Shown piece after piece: positions 24,072 to 32,508 of a DNA stretch of 64,000 bases. Positions within the stretch are counted from its first letter, which is position 1; each line of letters opens with the position of its first letter. The position numbers and the translations under genes are program-made. The stretch comes from Promethearchaeota archaeon (lineage in GTDB: Archaea; Asgardarchaeota; Lokiarchaeia; Sigyniarchaeales; SOKP01), in NCBI GenBank assembly GCA_030603385.1, contig JAUVXW010000019.1, positions 1-64,000 on the forward strand. Direction: 5' to 3'. The notes beneath the pieces are model-generated. The model saw only the letters and a program-made list of their open reading frames with translations, made no database searches and had not been told where the DNA came from.

Positions 24072-25880
24072 TTAAAGCCTGATTTTTAAGTCTAATTGTG
24101 TTCCTTTCAAAGAATCTAAATCTATTATTGATATAATCCCTGGTGTAGGGTGGATTCCTAGAGAATTCATAAAATCTGTTTGGCTTTGAAAACATCCCGA
24201 ATTAACCAAAATAATATTATTGTAAGTACCCATATCATTAATATGAATATGTCCTGTGTGAAAAATATCTGGAATTTTATCAATTACAAGCCAATCCTTA
24301 TTAGTGGGTGCTATTTGGGTTTTCTTCCCATAAACAGGAGCTAAATGCCTACATTTTAAAAGCTCTTTCATTGTTTCAACGGATTTACTATTTTCCATTC
24401 CAGGGATTAACATATTTACGTCGAGAATACTATCCCCGTGGAAAACTAAAGTATTTACATTATGAGTTTTAACAAGAGATGGGTTTCCAATACAAGTTAC
24501 CCCTAAGTTTATAAGTTCTTCTGAATATTTTTTGGGTACAGCAGGTCTAGGAATAGCATTTCTTACAGGTTCGTGATTTCCTGAACTATAAAAAATTTTA
24601 ATATATTCCGGAATTCCCGAGAGTAATTCTACTGCCTTATTAAATTGTTTATAAATATTAGATATTAGAAGGTCGCTTTTCTGTGTTGGATAAACTCCTA
24701 TTCCATCAACTAAATCTCCATTGATTATGATATATTTAATTCTCCCAGCTCTTTCTCTTTGAGCTTTATTTCCTATTTTTCCATTTAAAAAATCTATAAA
24801 TCTCTTCCATAACTTTTCATCAAATTCTTTACTACCAATATGGGTATCGGAAATTAAAACAATAGATAATGGATCAGTAGATTTATTTGGCTCACAATCT
24901 CTTGGAATATCAATTTTAGTTATATAATTCCCATAAATTATGCCTGGTTTACCTTTATCACCTGGATTATAAGTACCCTCTATATAAACCATTTGATCGT
25001 TAAGAGTTCTTTCAGCGATTTTTACGTTATCGGGATTTTCTGTGTCTTTTCTAATAATTACTTTTATTAAGCCAGTAAGATCTTCTAATGTTAGTAAGTA
25101 AAATCCATTTTTAGTTATTCTAATATCGTTTACAAGACCAATAATAGATACTTCTACCTTATTGGATAATCTTAATATATTATTGATATTGTCAGCATTG
25201 TGGACTTCTGTTCTTTTTCTCATTAGATTTCGAAGTTTGTTAAATTTATCAAATGTTAAATTATAAAAATCCTTATAATCTCCATTGGTGTACAATTTTC
25301 CAGTAGGGTCCTTTAAAATTTCAAATTGAGAATTGTATTCCTTTGCCATAGGATTAAATGCAATTGTAGATTTAGTGCCTTCTATTAATTTTATTTTTGT
25401 TGTTCTATTAACTTCCAAATTCACAGAGTTATTGCTATATTCCAGTGTTGGAGAAGATTGTGGTTTAATTTTATAATCATTCATTCTTTCACTAACAATA
25501 GCAGTCTCTTTAACGGAATTTGATCTAATGGTTTTTTGCGAAACGACTTTTGGTAAAGGTGTTTGAATTTCCTCATAATTGTCTATTATCTTTAACTCCT
25601 CTTTACTAGAATTTATTTCTTTCTTAACGAGTTTCCTTTTCACTATTTTCTTTATTTCTTCATTGGATATTTTATTTAAAATGTTTTCAGTCAAATGACT
25701 CTTGAAACTAGCTATAAAACTCGAATCTTTAATTATCAGATTAATTTTATTAAGAGGATTATCTAGGGTTAAGATAAAGTCCAAAAGAGGAGGAGTGATA
25801 TTTATACCCGAATTCACTAGCTTTTTTACAATAATTTTTTTTACTTCAGTATTTTCTGCTATCAATGTTTTCCATTCCAA
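24072..25880 (-). CDS. polB: DNA polymerase D small subunit DP1
   Basis: A 602-aa protein. The first ~190 residues are low-complexity and linker-like. About 215-310 is an OB fold (VSIIGLVNDIRITKNGFYLLTLED). The phosphoesterase domain carries all five calcineurin-type motifs: LISDTHIGS, INGDLVDGIG, YSSGNHEP, FHGDSILD and HTGHIHINDMG. These are the residues of the Mre11-like 3'-5' proofreading exonuclease, so it should be active. DP1 pairs with DP2, encoded divergently 226 bases away. Gene symbol usage for PolD varies. Confidence 0.96.
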   Translation of the reverse strand: MEWKTLIAENTEVKKIIVKKLVNSGINITPPLLDFILTLDNPLNKINLIIKDSSFIASFKSHLTENILNKISNEEIKKIVKRKLVKKEINSSKEELKIIDNYEEIQTPLPKVVSQKTIRSNSVKETAIVSERMNDYKIKPQSSPTLEYSNNSVNLEVNRTTKIKLIEGTKSTIAFNPMAKEYNSQFEILKDPTGKLYTNGDYKDFYNLTFDKFNKLRNLMRKRTEVHNADNINNILRLSNKVEVSIIGLVNDIRITKNGFYLLTLEDLTGLIKVIIRKDTENPDNVKIAERTLNDQMVYIEGTYNPGDKGKPGIIYGNYITKIDIPRDCEPNKSTDPLSIVLISDTHIGSKEFDEKLWKRFIDFLNGKIGNKAQRERAGRIKYIIINGDLVDGIGVYPTQKSDLLISNIYKQFNKAVELLSGIPEYIKIFYSSGNHEPVRNAIPRPAVPKKYSEELINLGVTCIGNPSLVKTHNVNTLVFHGDSILDVNMLIPGMENSKSVETMKELLKCRHLAPVYGKKTQIAPTNKDWLVIDKIPDIFHTGHIHINDMGTYNNIILVNSGCFQSQTDFMNSLGIHPTPGIISIIDLDSLKGTQLDLKIRL

Positions 25881-25990
25881 GATTGAATTGCATTAATTAT
25901 TGTTTGACAAAATTAAATCCTTTTTTATTAAAGGAAAAACATGATTTCTTTTTATTTCAATGGGGTGTCATAAATTAACATTCTCTTCAC

Positions 25991-26000
25991 ATTTATAAAT
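25991..26000 (+). promoter_or_regulatory. TATA-box-like element between DP1 and DP2
   Basis: ATTTATAAAT is nearly palindromic and lies in the 226-base divergent region, about 107 bases before the DP2 ATG. It could serve either gene. Its distance would imply a long DP2 leader, and a second A/T-rich candidate lies closer, so confidence is low. Confidence 0.25.
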
Positions 26001-26106
26001 GAAATAGCTGATTAATAAATGAATTTAATTTATGGTAGGAAATAACTATAATAATATCGATAATATTATCTTTACACTTGAAAAAATTTTTTAGAAAGGG
26101 TACAAT

Positions 26107-29100
26107 ATGGTAGAAATGAATAAGGAGATTGAGAATTACTTTGTTTCAATCCAAAACCAAGTAGATCACTGCTATTCAATAGCTGAAAAAGCACGTAGTA
26201 AAGGATTTGATCCAGAAAAATACGTAGAATCTCCTCAAGCGAAAGATTTAGCTGGGAGAGTTGAAAAATTAGTTGGACCAGAAGGTATTGCTGAAGCAAT
26301 AAGAAATTTGAAGAAAATTGGATTAAATGATGATGAAATTGTTTTTAAAGTAGTTACTGATATATTAGATAAAAAAGTTGGAAATATTGAATCCCTAGAA
26401 GAACGAGTAGAAAGAGCTATAAGAGCAGGATTGGCAATAAAAACGATGGGGGTGGTAAGTGCCCCACTTGAAGGAATTTCCAAGATCTTAATACGGAAAG
26501 ATCAATTCGGTAAGAAGTACTTATCTTTATTCTTTGCGGGTCCAATAAGAGCTGCAGGGGGGACAACTGCCGCTCTATGTGTATTAATTGCTGATTATGT
26601 TAGAAAGAAATCGAATATTCCAAAGTATGAAGCAACTGAGGCAGAAATCGGAAGATATGTAGAAGAGGTAAAACTTTATAATAGAAATGTTCATTTGCAA
26701 TATCCTTCTTCCAATCGTGAGATACGATATGCTGTTAAAAATTTACCCATTGAAATTAATGGTGATTCAACTGAGGTTGAAGAAGTTTCTGCTTTTAGAG
26801 ATTTACCGAGAATTGAGACAAATAACATAAGGGGTGGGGCGTGCCTTGTTTTAAATGATGGAATCTTATTAAAAGCCCCAAAACTGTTGAAAATTGCAAA
26901 AGCTATGAATTTAGAAGGATGGGATTGGTTAGATGATTTGAAAAAAATTACCCAAAAAGAAGAATCTGAAAAGAGCCAAATAGAAAATGTGAAAAACAAA
27001 AAGGAAGAGGTGGAATTTATAGCCCCAAATTCTAAATATGTTGCGGATATTATTGCTGGTAGACCTGTGTTTAGCTATCCCTCCGAAATTGGAGGTCATA
27101 GAATAAGATATGGTCGATCTCGGAATACTGGATTGGCAGCAGGAGGAATGCACCCTGCGACTATGGGAATTTTAGATGATTTTGTGGCTATTGGCACACA
27201 GCTTAGAATTGAAAGACCTGGTAAGAGTACAAGCATTTGTCCTGTAAGTGCTATTGAAGGTCCTATTGTAAAATTAAAAGACGGAAATGTTATTAGAGTT
27301 TCTTCGTATAAAATGGCTAAACAAGTATTTCCAGATATTGAATCAATATTATTTTTAGGAGATATTCTTTTTGGGTTTGGAGAATTTGCTGAGAATAATC
27401 ATAAATTAATCCCTTCTGGTTATGTTGAAGAATGGTGGACATTAGACTTGAAAAAAGCCATTAAAAATCAAAAAGGTATTAATCCTAGACTATTAGAATT
27501 AATAGAAAATCCTTTTAATCTTAAACCTACAGCAGAAGAAGCAATAAAAATATCTCAGGAGTATAAAATCCCCTTACATCCTTCTTTCACCGATTTTTGG
27601 GGGAATATTTCAATCGAAGAACTCTATACGTTAAGAAATGCCTTCATCACAGGATTTTCAGATTTAGAAAAAAAAATCGTTTTAAACAATAATGAGAATA
27701 TTAAAAAAATACTAGAAAAAGCCTTTATTATTCACAGTGTCAAAGAAAACAAAATTATTTTTAGCAAGAGGATGAATTTCATCCATTCAGAAATATTTAA
27801 ACTTAGGGATAAAAAGCAAATAAAATTTGAAAAGGATGAAAGTGTTTTTTCATATTTTAATAAAATTTCTTCAATAAAAATTAAAAATAAAGCACCTTAT
27901 TTCATGGGATCTCGAATGGGAAGACCAGAAAAATCTGAGAGAAAAAGTATGAAAGGAATTCATACTTTATTTCCTTTAAGTGATAAAGTTGGAAGCTCGA
28001 GATCAGTAGCAAAGGCACTTGAACTTCAAAAAGTAAAGATAGATGTGTGCAGAAAAAAATGTCCTAAGTGTGGTACAATTAGTATATTCAATATTTGTCC
28101 CAAATGTTCTACACACACCGAATTAGGATCAATTTGTGAAAAATGTAAAAAATTATATCCACGTATTGAACCAAAAAATGAAGAGAGATGTCCTCAATGT
28201 AATGGAAGATTAAAGGCATCTAAAGAAGCATTTTTTAACCTTAAGAACCATATTAATTCAATTTTAAGGTCTTTACAAGTTCCTCTTCCAAAAAAATTAA
28301 AGGGTATTTATGGATTAACTAATCAGTTTAAAGTTCCTGAACCTTTAGAAAAAGGAATTTTGAGAGCTAAAAACAATGTTTTAGTATATAAGACTGCTGA
28401 AATAAGATATGATGCTACAGACATACCTTTATCACATTTTAAACCAGAAGAAATTGGAATATCAATTAAACAACTTAAGGAGTTAGGGTATACTCATGAT
28501 TATAAAGGAAATATTTTAACTGAAGTCAAACAAATTGTGGAACTAAGGGTTCAAGATATAATTCTATCAGATGATTGTGCTAACTACTTTATCAAAGTTG
28601 CAAATTTCTTAGACGATGAATTAGATTACTTTTATAAAATGAATCGTTTTTATAATATTACTAAAAGAGAAGACTTGATTGGACATTTGGTTGTTGGTTT
28701 AGCACCTCATACTAGTGCGGGGATAACCGGGCGGATTATTGGATTTAGTCCTGCAAGATCTATTTATGCTCATCATTTTTGGCATTCTGCTAAAAGAAGA
28801 AATTGTGATGGAGATGAAGATGGAATTATGTTGTTATTAGATCCTCTTTTAAATTTTTCAAGACATTATTTACCAAATAAAATTGGAGGTAGAATGGATG
28901 CAACCTTAGTAATTTCATCGATATTAGATCCAAATGAAGTAGAATCTGAAGCTCATAATGTAGATGTAATGTTTAGATACCCTTTAGAATTTTATGAAGC
29001 TAGTGAAATTTATTCAATGCCATCTGAAATTGAGGAAATTATGGATTTAGTCAAGGATCGTTTAGGAACACCAGAACAGTATGAAAATCTTGGGTATAAT

Positions 29101-29562
29101 ATTCCAACAGAAAATATTAATGAAGGCCCTAAAACTACAGCGTATAAATTATATGAATCTATGGATGAAAAAATAGATGCCCAATTACATCTGGGGAAAA
29201 TCATTAGGGCTGTTGATGTAAGAAAAGTTGCAGAGAAAATTTTGGCAACTCACTTTAATCCAGACATTTTAGGAAATCTAAGAAAGTTTAGTGTACAGGT
29301 ATTTAGATGTGTTAAATGCAATTCTAAATATCGAAGGCCACCTCTCTCAAGTGCAGGAAAATGTCCTAAATGTGGAAATAAAATAATATTAACTGTAAAT
29401 CGTGGAGGAATTGAAAAGTATATCCCTAGAGCTTTAAAGCTTTGTAAGAATTATAATTTAGATGAGTATACTGTTCAAAGAATGGAATTAATTGAAGAAT
29501 ATGTAGAGAGTTTAACTAACAATCCTAAGATTAAGCAACATAAGCTAGCTGACTTCTTCTAG
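26107..29562 (+). CDS. polC: DNA polymerase D large subunit DP2
   Basis: A 1151-aa catalytic subunit of the archaeal replicative polymerase, from ATG 26107 with AAAGGG upstream. The catalytic double-psi barrel motif NCDGDEDG has D901 and D903, followed by the conserved LPNKIGGRMDATLV. Zinc ribbons are at about 640-700 (CRKKCPKCG, CPKC, CEKCKK, CPQCNG) and near the C-terminus (CVKCNSKYRR, CPKCGNK). No intein interrupts the catalytic motif, a frequent insertion site in other archaea. The C-terminal KQHKLADFF is a likely PCNA-interacting peptide (QxxLxxFF). Confidence 0.97.
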   Translation: MVEMNKEIENYFVSIQNQVDHCYSIAEKARSKGFDPEKYVESPQAKDLAGRVEKLVGPEGIAEAIRNLKKIGLNDDEIVFKVVTDILDKKVGNIESLEERVERAIRAGLAIKTMGVVSAPLEGISKILIRKDQFGKKYLSLFFAGPIRAAGGTTAALCVLIADYVRKKSNIPKYEATEAEIGRYVEEVKLYNRNVHLQYPSSNREIRYAVKNLPIEINGDSTEVEEVSAFRDLPRIETNNIRGGACLVLNDGILLKAPKLLKIAKAMNLEGWDWLDDLKKITQKEESEKSQIENVKNKKEEVEFIAPNSKYVADIIAGRPVFSYPSEIGGHRIRYGRSRNTGLAAGGMHPATMGILDDFVAIGTQLRIERPGKSTSICPVSAIEGPIVKLKDGNVIRVSSYKMAKQVFPDIESILFLGDILFGFGEFAENNHKLIPSGYVEEWWTLDLKKAIKNQKGINPRLLELIENPFNLKPTAEEAIKISQEYKIPLHPSFTDFWGNISIEELYTLRNAFITGFSDLEKKIVLNNNENIKKILEKAFIIHSVKENKIIFSKRMNFIHSEIFKLRDKKQIKFEKDESVFSYFNKISSIKIKNKAPYFMGSRMGRPEKSERKSMKGIHTLFPLSDKVGSSRSVAKALELQKVKIDVCRKKCPKCGTISIFNICPKCSTHTELGSICEKCKKLYPRIEPKNEERCPQCNGRLKASKEAFFNLKNHINSILRSLQVPLPKKLKGIYGLTNQFKVPEPLEKGILRAKNNVLVYKTAEIRYDATDIPLSHFKPEEIGISIKQLKELGYTHDYKGNILTEVKQIVELRVQDIILSDDCANYFIKVANFLDDELDYFYKMNRFYNITKREDLIGHLVVGLAPHTSAGITGRIIGFSPARSIYAHHFWHSAKRRNCDGDEDGIMLLLDPLLNFSRHYLPNKIGGRMDATLVISSILDPNEVESEAHNVDVMFRYPLEFYEASEIYSMPSEIEEIMDLVKDRLGTPEQYENLGYNIPTENINEGPKTTAYKLYESMDEKIDAQLHLGKIIRAVDVRKVAEKILATHFNPDILGNLRKFSVQVFRCVKCNSKYRRPPLSSAGKCPKCGNKIILTVNRGGIEKYIPRALKLCKNYNLDEYTVQRMELIEEYVESLTNNPKIKQHKLADFF

Positions 29563-29714
29563 TTTAATATACCCCCAAATCGATACTTCTCAAAGCATGG
29601 TAACAAATTCCTTAATCCCTATTTAGATTTTATTTAATTTTCTCCTGATTACAAACCCATCTTTAGCGATCAATCCAATCTAAGTTCCTAACATATCCAT
29701 ATTGATATTTCTAG

Positions 29715-29732
29715 ATTGGAGAGATCTCCAAT
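29715..29732 (-). terminator. Hairpin downstream of tRNA-Leu
   Basis: A perfect 7-bp stem, ATTGGAG/CTCCAAT, with a 4-base AGAT loop lies 27 bases past the mature 3' end of tRNA-Leu. On the minus strand it would fold in the trailer RNA. It may mark termination or processing, but it lacks a strong T-run. Confidence 0.3.
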
Positions 29733-29772
29733 AGAATAGAATTATTGAATCTTGAAATTGCAGGAGGTGGGA

Positions 29773-29807
29773 TTTTCGATAGAGATCGATATGATCTTTC
29801 ATCAACA
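29773..29807 (-). other. 35-nt intron in T loop of tRNA-Leu
   Basis: A complete BHB can be drawn. The T stem is the outer helix. The central helix is UUCG (start of T loop) with CGAA near the intron end, four perfect pairs. Both 3-nt bulges read AAU, and the inner hairpin contains AGAUC/GAUCU. Cutting each bulge after base 2 removes 35 nt and leaves the standard seven-base loop TTCGAAT, placing the intron between positions 59 and 60. Confidence 0.85.
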
Positions 29808-29858
29808 TTCGAACCCACGAAGACCTATGTCACTAGAACCTCAGTCTAGCGCCGTTAA

Positions 29859-29890
29859 CCGCTTGTTCAATTTAATGGACTAAGCTTAGA
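29859..29890 (-). other. Probable 32-nt intron in D loop of tRNA-Leu
   Basis: GGT is repeated 32 bases apart in the expanded D loop. Removing one copy plus the spacer gives a normal 13-base loop, AAGCCTGGTTAAC, closed by GCC/GGC. A BHB with GGU in both bulges is possible but needs one A-C mismatch in the central helix and has a weak inner helix. The exact borders are therefore tentative, while the need for an insertion here is not. Confidence 0.5.
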
Positions 29891-30188
29891 CCAGGCTTGG
29901 CAACTCCTGCTTTAAATTGTTTTTTTATACGTTTTTTTCTAAATACAAAGAACAAAAAGTATAGGTAATATTGAATTTAGATAATGTATACAGTTTTTAA
30001 AATCTTTTTCCTTTATTATTGTTAATTACTTTAAATGCTTAGTTCTAATTTAGATTGGCATTCTACTTATTTTTTTTAACTAAATCTCTTAATTCTAAAA
30101 AAGTGAAGGATTATCGTTTTCTATAAATTTTTAAGATAAACTTATTATATTAAATATTAAAAAACAAATTACCGAGGTTATTAAATTC

Positions 30189-31202
30189 ATGTCGGTTGAT
30201 CGAGATAAACTAGAAGCATTGCTAAAGTGGTATAAACAGGACATTGGAAAACATTTGATTGCTACTATTATTGTAAATAGAGAAGGATTAGTAATGGCCG
30301 CTCTAAAAGGAGATTCAGAAACAGAAGTAGAAGAAGATGTAATTGGGGGTGTTACTGCATTAGTAGAGCCTGTTCTAACTAGAATCACTGAAGAATTCAG
30401 TTCAGGTGCCTTCGGAACAGGTACGTTTGATACAGAAGAACATCGGATTATTTTTTGCGAAGCAGGACCTGAAGCAATTTTGGTTACTGTTTTAGATTCG
30501 ATTGCTATGGTCGATCCAATTTTTCCATATGCTTATTTAGCTGCAGAGAAGATCGCCCGAATTTTTGATGGAAGAACAGTAAGTCCTGTAATTCCTAAAC
30601 TGATTTTAGATCAAAATGTTCAAAATATTGAAAGAAAAATAGATAAACTTCAAAAGATTAAAGTAAAATCAGGAGAGTACGCATATAAACTAATTTTAGG
30701 GGGTGAAGGAGGAGTAGGTAAAACTAGTATGGTTCATCGTTTTGTAGAAAACTCATTTCAAGCTGATTATAAATCCACAATAGGAACCTCAATAATGAAA
30801 AAAGAATGCGATTTTGAAGGTTTAGAATCAAAAGTCCGTTTTGTCCTTTGGGATTTGGCAGGACAAGCTCAATTTAAGCGTGTAAGACAATCATATTTAT
30901 CGAGTGCTGAAGCTGGTATTTTGGTTTATGATGTGACTCGTAAAGATACTTTTGAAAGTATAGAAAATTGGTTTAATGAAATAAAAAATGTTTCACCGAC
31001 AATATCCTTAATCTTAGTAGGAAATAAAATAGATTTGACAGAAGATAGGTTTATTTCAACTGAAACTGGAGAGGAGCTGGCAAAAAGACTAAATCTTTCT
31101 TATATTGAAACATCAGCAAAAACAGGGGAAAACATTAATGATGCATTTAAAATGCTTGCCTTACAAATAATAAAACAATATGTTTTTACTGAGGAAGTGT
31201 AA
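30189..31202 (+). CDS. Roadblock domain fused to Rab/Ras-type small GTPase
   Basis: A 337-aa two-domain protein. Residues 1-125 are a roadblock/LC7 (MglB-like) domain: DIGKHLIATIIVNREGLVMA, then a GTGTFDTEEHRIIF strand pair. Residues 125-160 form a helical linker. The GTPase domain follows: G1 GGEGGVGKTS 171-180, switch I STIGTS about 196-201, G3 WDLAGQ 221-226, G4 NKID 279-282, G5 ETSAK 307-311. Roadblock domains act on small GTPases as regulators or scaffolds, so this fusion puts a switch and its partner in one chain. There is no lipidation cysteine at the C-terminus. tRNA genes flank it. Confidence 0.95.
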   Translation: MSVDRDKLEALLKWYKQDIGKHLIATIIVNREGLVMAALKGDSETEVEEDVIGGVTALVEPVLTRITEEFSSGAFGTGTFDTEEHRIIFCEAGPEAILVTVLDSIAMVDPIFPYAYLAAEKIARIFDGRTVSPVIPKLILDQNVQNIERKIDKLQKIKVKSGEYAYKLILGGEGGVGKTSMVHRFVENSFQADYKSTIGTSIMKKECDFEGLESKVRFVLWDLAGQAQFKRVRQSYLSSAEAGILVYDVTRKDTFESIENWFNEIKNVSPTISLILVGNKIDLTEDRFISTETGEELAKRLNLSYIETSAKTGENINDAFKMLALQIIKQYVFTEEV

Positions 31203-31206
31203 TTAG

Positions 31207-31296
31207 AGCCTCTGGGGGGAATTGAACCCCCGACCTTCAGATATTTCTTCTACATTTGAATACGAATCTGATGCTATACCACTAAGCTACAGAGGC
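31207..31296 (-). tRNA. tRNA-Thr(CGT) with canonical intron
   Basis: Acceptor GCCTCTG/CAGAGGC, T73 discriminator (usual for archaeal Thr), D stem GCT/AGC, anticodon stem TCAGA/TCTGA and T arm GGGGG/CCCCC with AATTGAA on the plus strand. The anticodon loop is 25 nt. Removing 18 nt after position 37 leaves TTCGTAA with anticodon CGT (31262-31264). It ends 5 bases after the stop of the roadblock-GTPase gene, in the opposite orientation. No CCA is encoded. Confidence 0.93.
31243..31260 (-). other. 18-nt intron of tRNA-Thr at 37/38
   Basis: The anticodon stem is the outer helix. UUCG (positions 32-35) pairs with AGAA in the intron as U-A, U-A, C-G plus a G/A. Three-base bulges are UAU and AUA; cutting after the second base of each removes 18 nt. 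The inner helix is only two pairs (UC/GA), so this is a minimal BHB. Confidence 0.75.
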
Positions 31297-31363
31297 AAAA
31301 ATATATTAAAAATTCGAATTTATTCAAAAATTATAGTAGTTAAAAAATTTTAAATTTTATCTA

Positions 31364-32389
31364 ATGAATAATAATCTTCAGATAGGAAATCTTGGAGAAA
31401 ATAAATTAATAAAACTTATTGAAGATTTGATATTAAAGAAAACTGGAAAAGTTTTATTAAGTGATGATTCTTTTTTTTTCAGCCCTAAAAGCGGAAATTT
31501 GGATGATATATTGGTTTTGAATTCAGATATGCTAGTTTCCACCACTGATGTTCCACCCCTAATGAATTTTTATCAAATTGGGAAGAAATCAGTTATAATG
31601 AATATTAGTGATTTATTAGTTAAGGGTGTCAAACCAAGGGGAATAATTATATCCTTAGGTTTGCCAAAGGAACTTAAAAAAGCAGAATTCATTGATATTA
31701 TAAATGGAATAATAGATTGTTCTTTGAAATTTGATCTTGGATATATTGGAGGAGATATTAATGAAACAAAAGAATTGATAATAAATCCTACTGTATTTGG
31801 TTTCAAAAATCCTTCAGATGTAATTTTTCGAAAAGGAATAAATATTGATGATATTTTAGTAGCTAATAATAAATTTGGATTAACTGGAGTGGGATTTGAC
31901 ATCCTCTTGAATAGAGACGGAAACCTCAAAAGTTTTTCAAATTATAAAAGATCTATTATGAGTGTATTGGAGCCTAATATCTCTGGATTGGAGGCGTTAA
32001 TAATGTCTGAGAGAAAATTAGCAACTTCAAGCATAGATTCATCAGATGGATTATCAAAGTCTTTACTAGATTTAATGATCTCAAATCCAAATTTAGGATT
32101 TGAAATTGCTTTTAATGATAATTTAATTGACCCAGAAGCTATAGCCTATTCTCAAGAATTTAATCTTCCATTGGAAAATCTTATATTTAATGGGGGTGAA
32201 GAATTCATTCATTTATTTACGATAACTGAGAGAAATTTCTCCAAGGCTAAAAAAGAAATACAAACAAGAGGTGGAAAACTTTTTAAAGTTGGCAATGTAA
32301 TATCTGGTGAATATATATATGTCTTAAAAGATAATAAAAGAAGTGAATTAAAAAGCTATGGATTTGAGCATTTCAATAAATCAGCTTAA
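31364..32389 (+). CDS. thiL: Thiamine-monophosphate kinase-like protein
   Basis: A 341-aa AIR-synthase-fold ATPase. Features: GENKLIKLIEDL at the start, LLSDDSFFF (Asp pair of the ThiL metal site), DMLVSTTDVPP, IGKKSVIMNISDLLVKGVKPRGIIISLGLP, GGDINETKE and SIDSSDGLSKSLLDLM. These match ThiL, which converts thiamine phosphate to the diphosphate. Other thiamine genes are not in the window. The substrate assignment is by family similarity, and HypE/PurM relatives share the fold. Confidence 0.85.
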   Translation: MNNNLQIGNLGENKLIKLIEDLILKKTGKVLLSDDSFFFSPKSGNLDDILVLNSDMLVSTTDVPPLMNFYQIGKKSVIMNISDLLVKGVKPRGIIISLGLPKELKKAEFIDIINGIIDCSLKFDLGYIGGDINETKELIINPTVFGFKNPSDVIFRKGINIDDILVANNKFGLTGVGFDILLNRDGNLKSFSNYKRSIMSVLEPNISGLEALIMSERKLATSSIDSSDGLSKSLLDLMISNPNLGFEIAFNDNLIDPEAIAYSQEFNLPLENLIFNGGEEFIHLFTITERNFSKAKKEIQTRGGKLFKVGNVISGEYIYVLKDNKRSELKSYGFEHFNKSA

Positions 32390-32508
32390 AATATGAATGG
32401 ATTTTTATAAATTACTCATAATTGAAAGAAGAGACACTCTATAAAATAAAATTTTTATATTATAATTGATTTATTGCATATACTATCTGTACCTATTTAT
32501 ATTAAGAT

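Larger units (their letters stand above)
29759..29910 (-). tRNA. tRNA-Leu(GAG) with D-loop and T-loop introns
   Basis: The gene runs 152 bases against ~85 for a mature tRNA-Leu. Acceptor GCAGGAG/CTCCTGC, D stem GCC/GGC, anticodon stem CTAGA/TCTAG with a 7-base loop bearing GAG (29840-29842), a long variable arm (stem GAC/GTC) and T stem GTGGG/CCCAC are all present. The long variable arm and anticodon give leucine (CUC/CUU codons). The D loop (29854-29898, 45 nt) and T loop (29772-29813, 42 nt) are far too long and must be spliced. The anticodon loop, the usual intron site, is uninterrupted. No CCA is encoded. Confidence 0.9.

Noticed and set aside
26107..29562. Intein in DP2, and likewise in RtcB, RpoB and NrdD
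   Set aside because: Each protein has normal length and uninterrupted active-site motifs.
29563..29714. Additional RNA gene between DP2 and tRNA-Leu
   Set aside because: No cloverleaf, C/D or H/ACA boxes, or extended stem could be found by eye.
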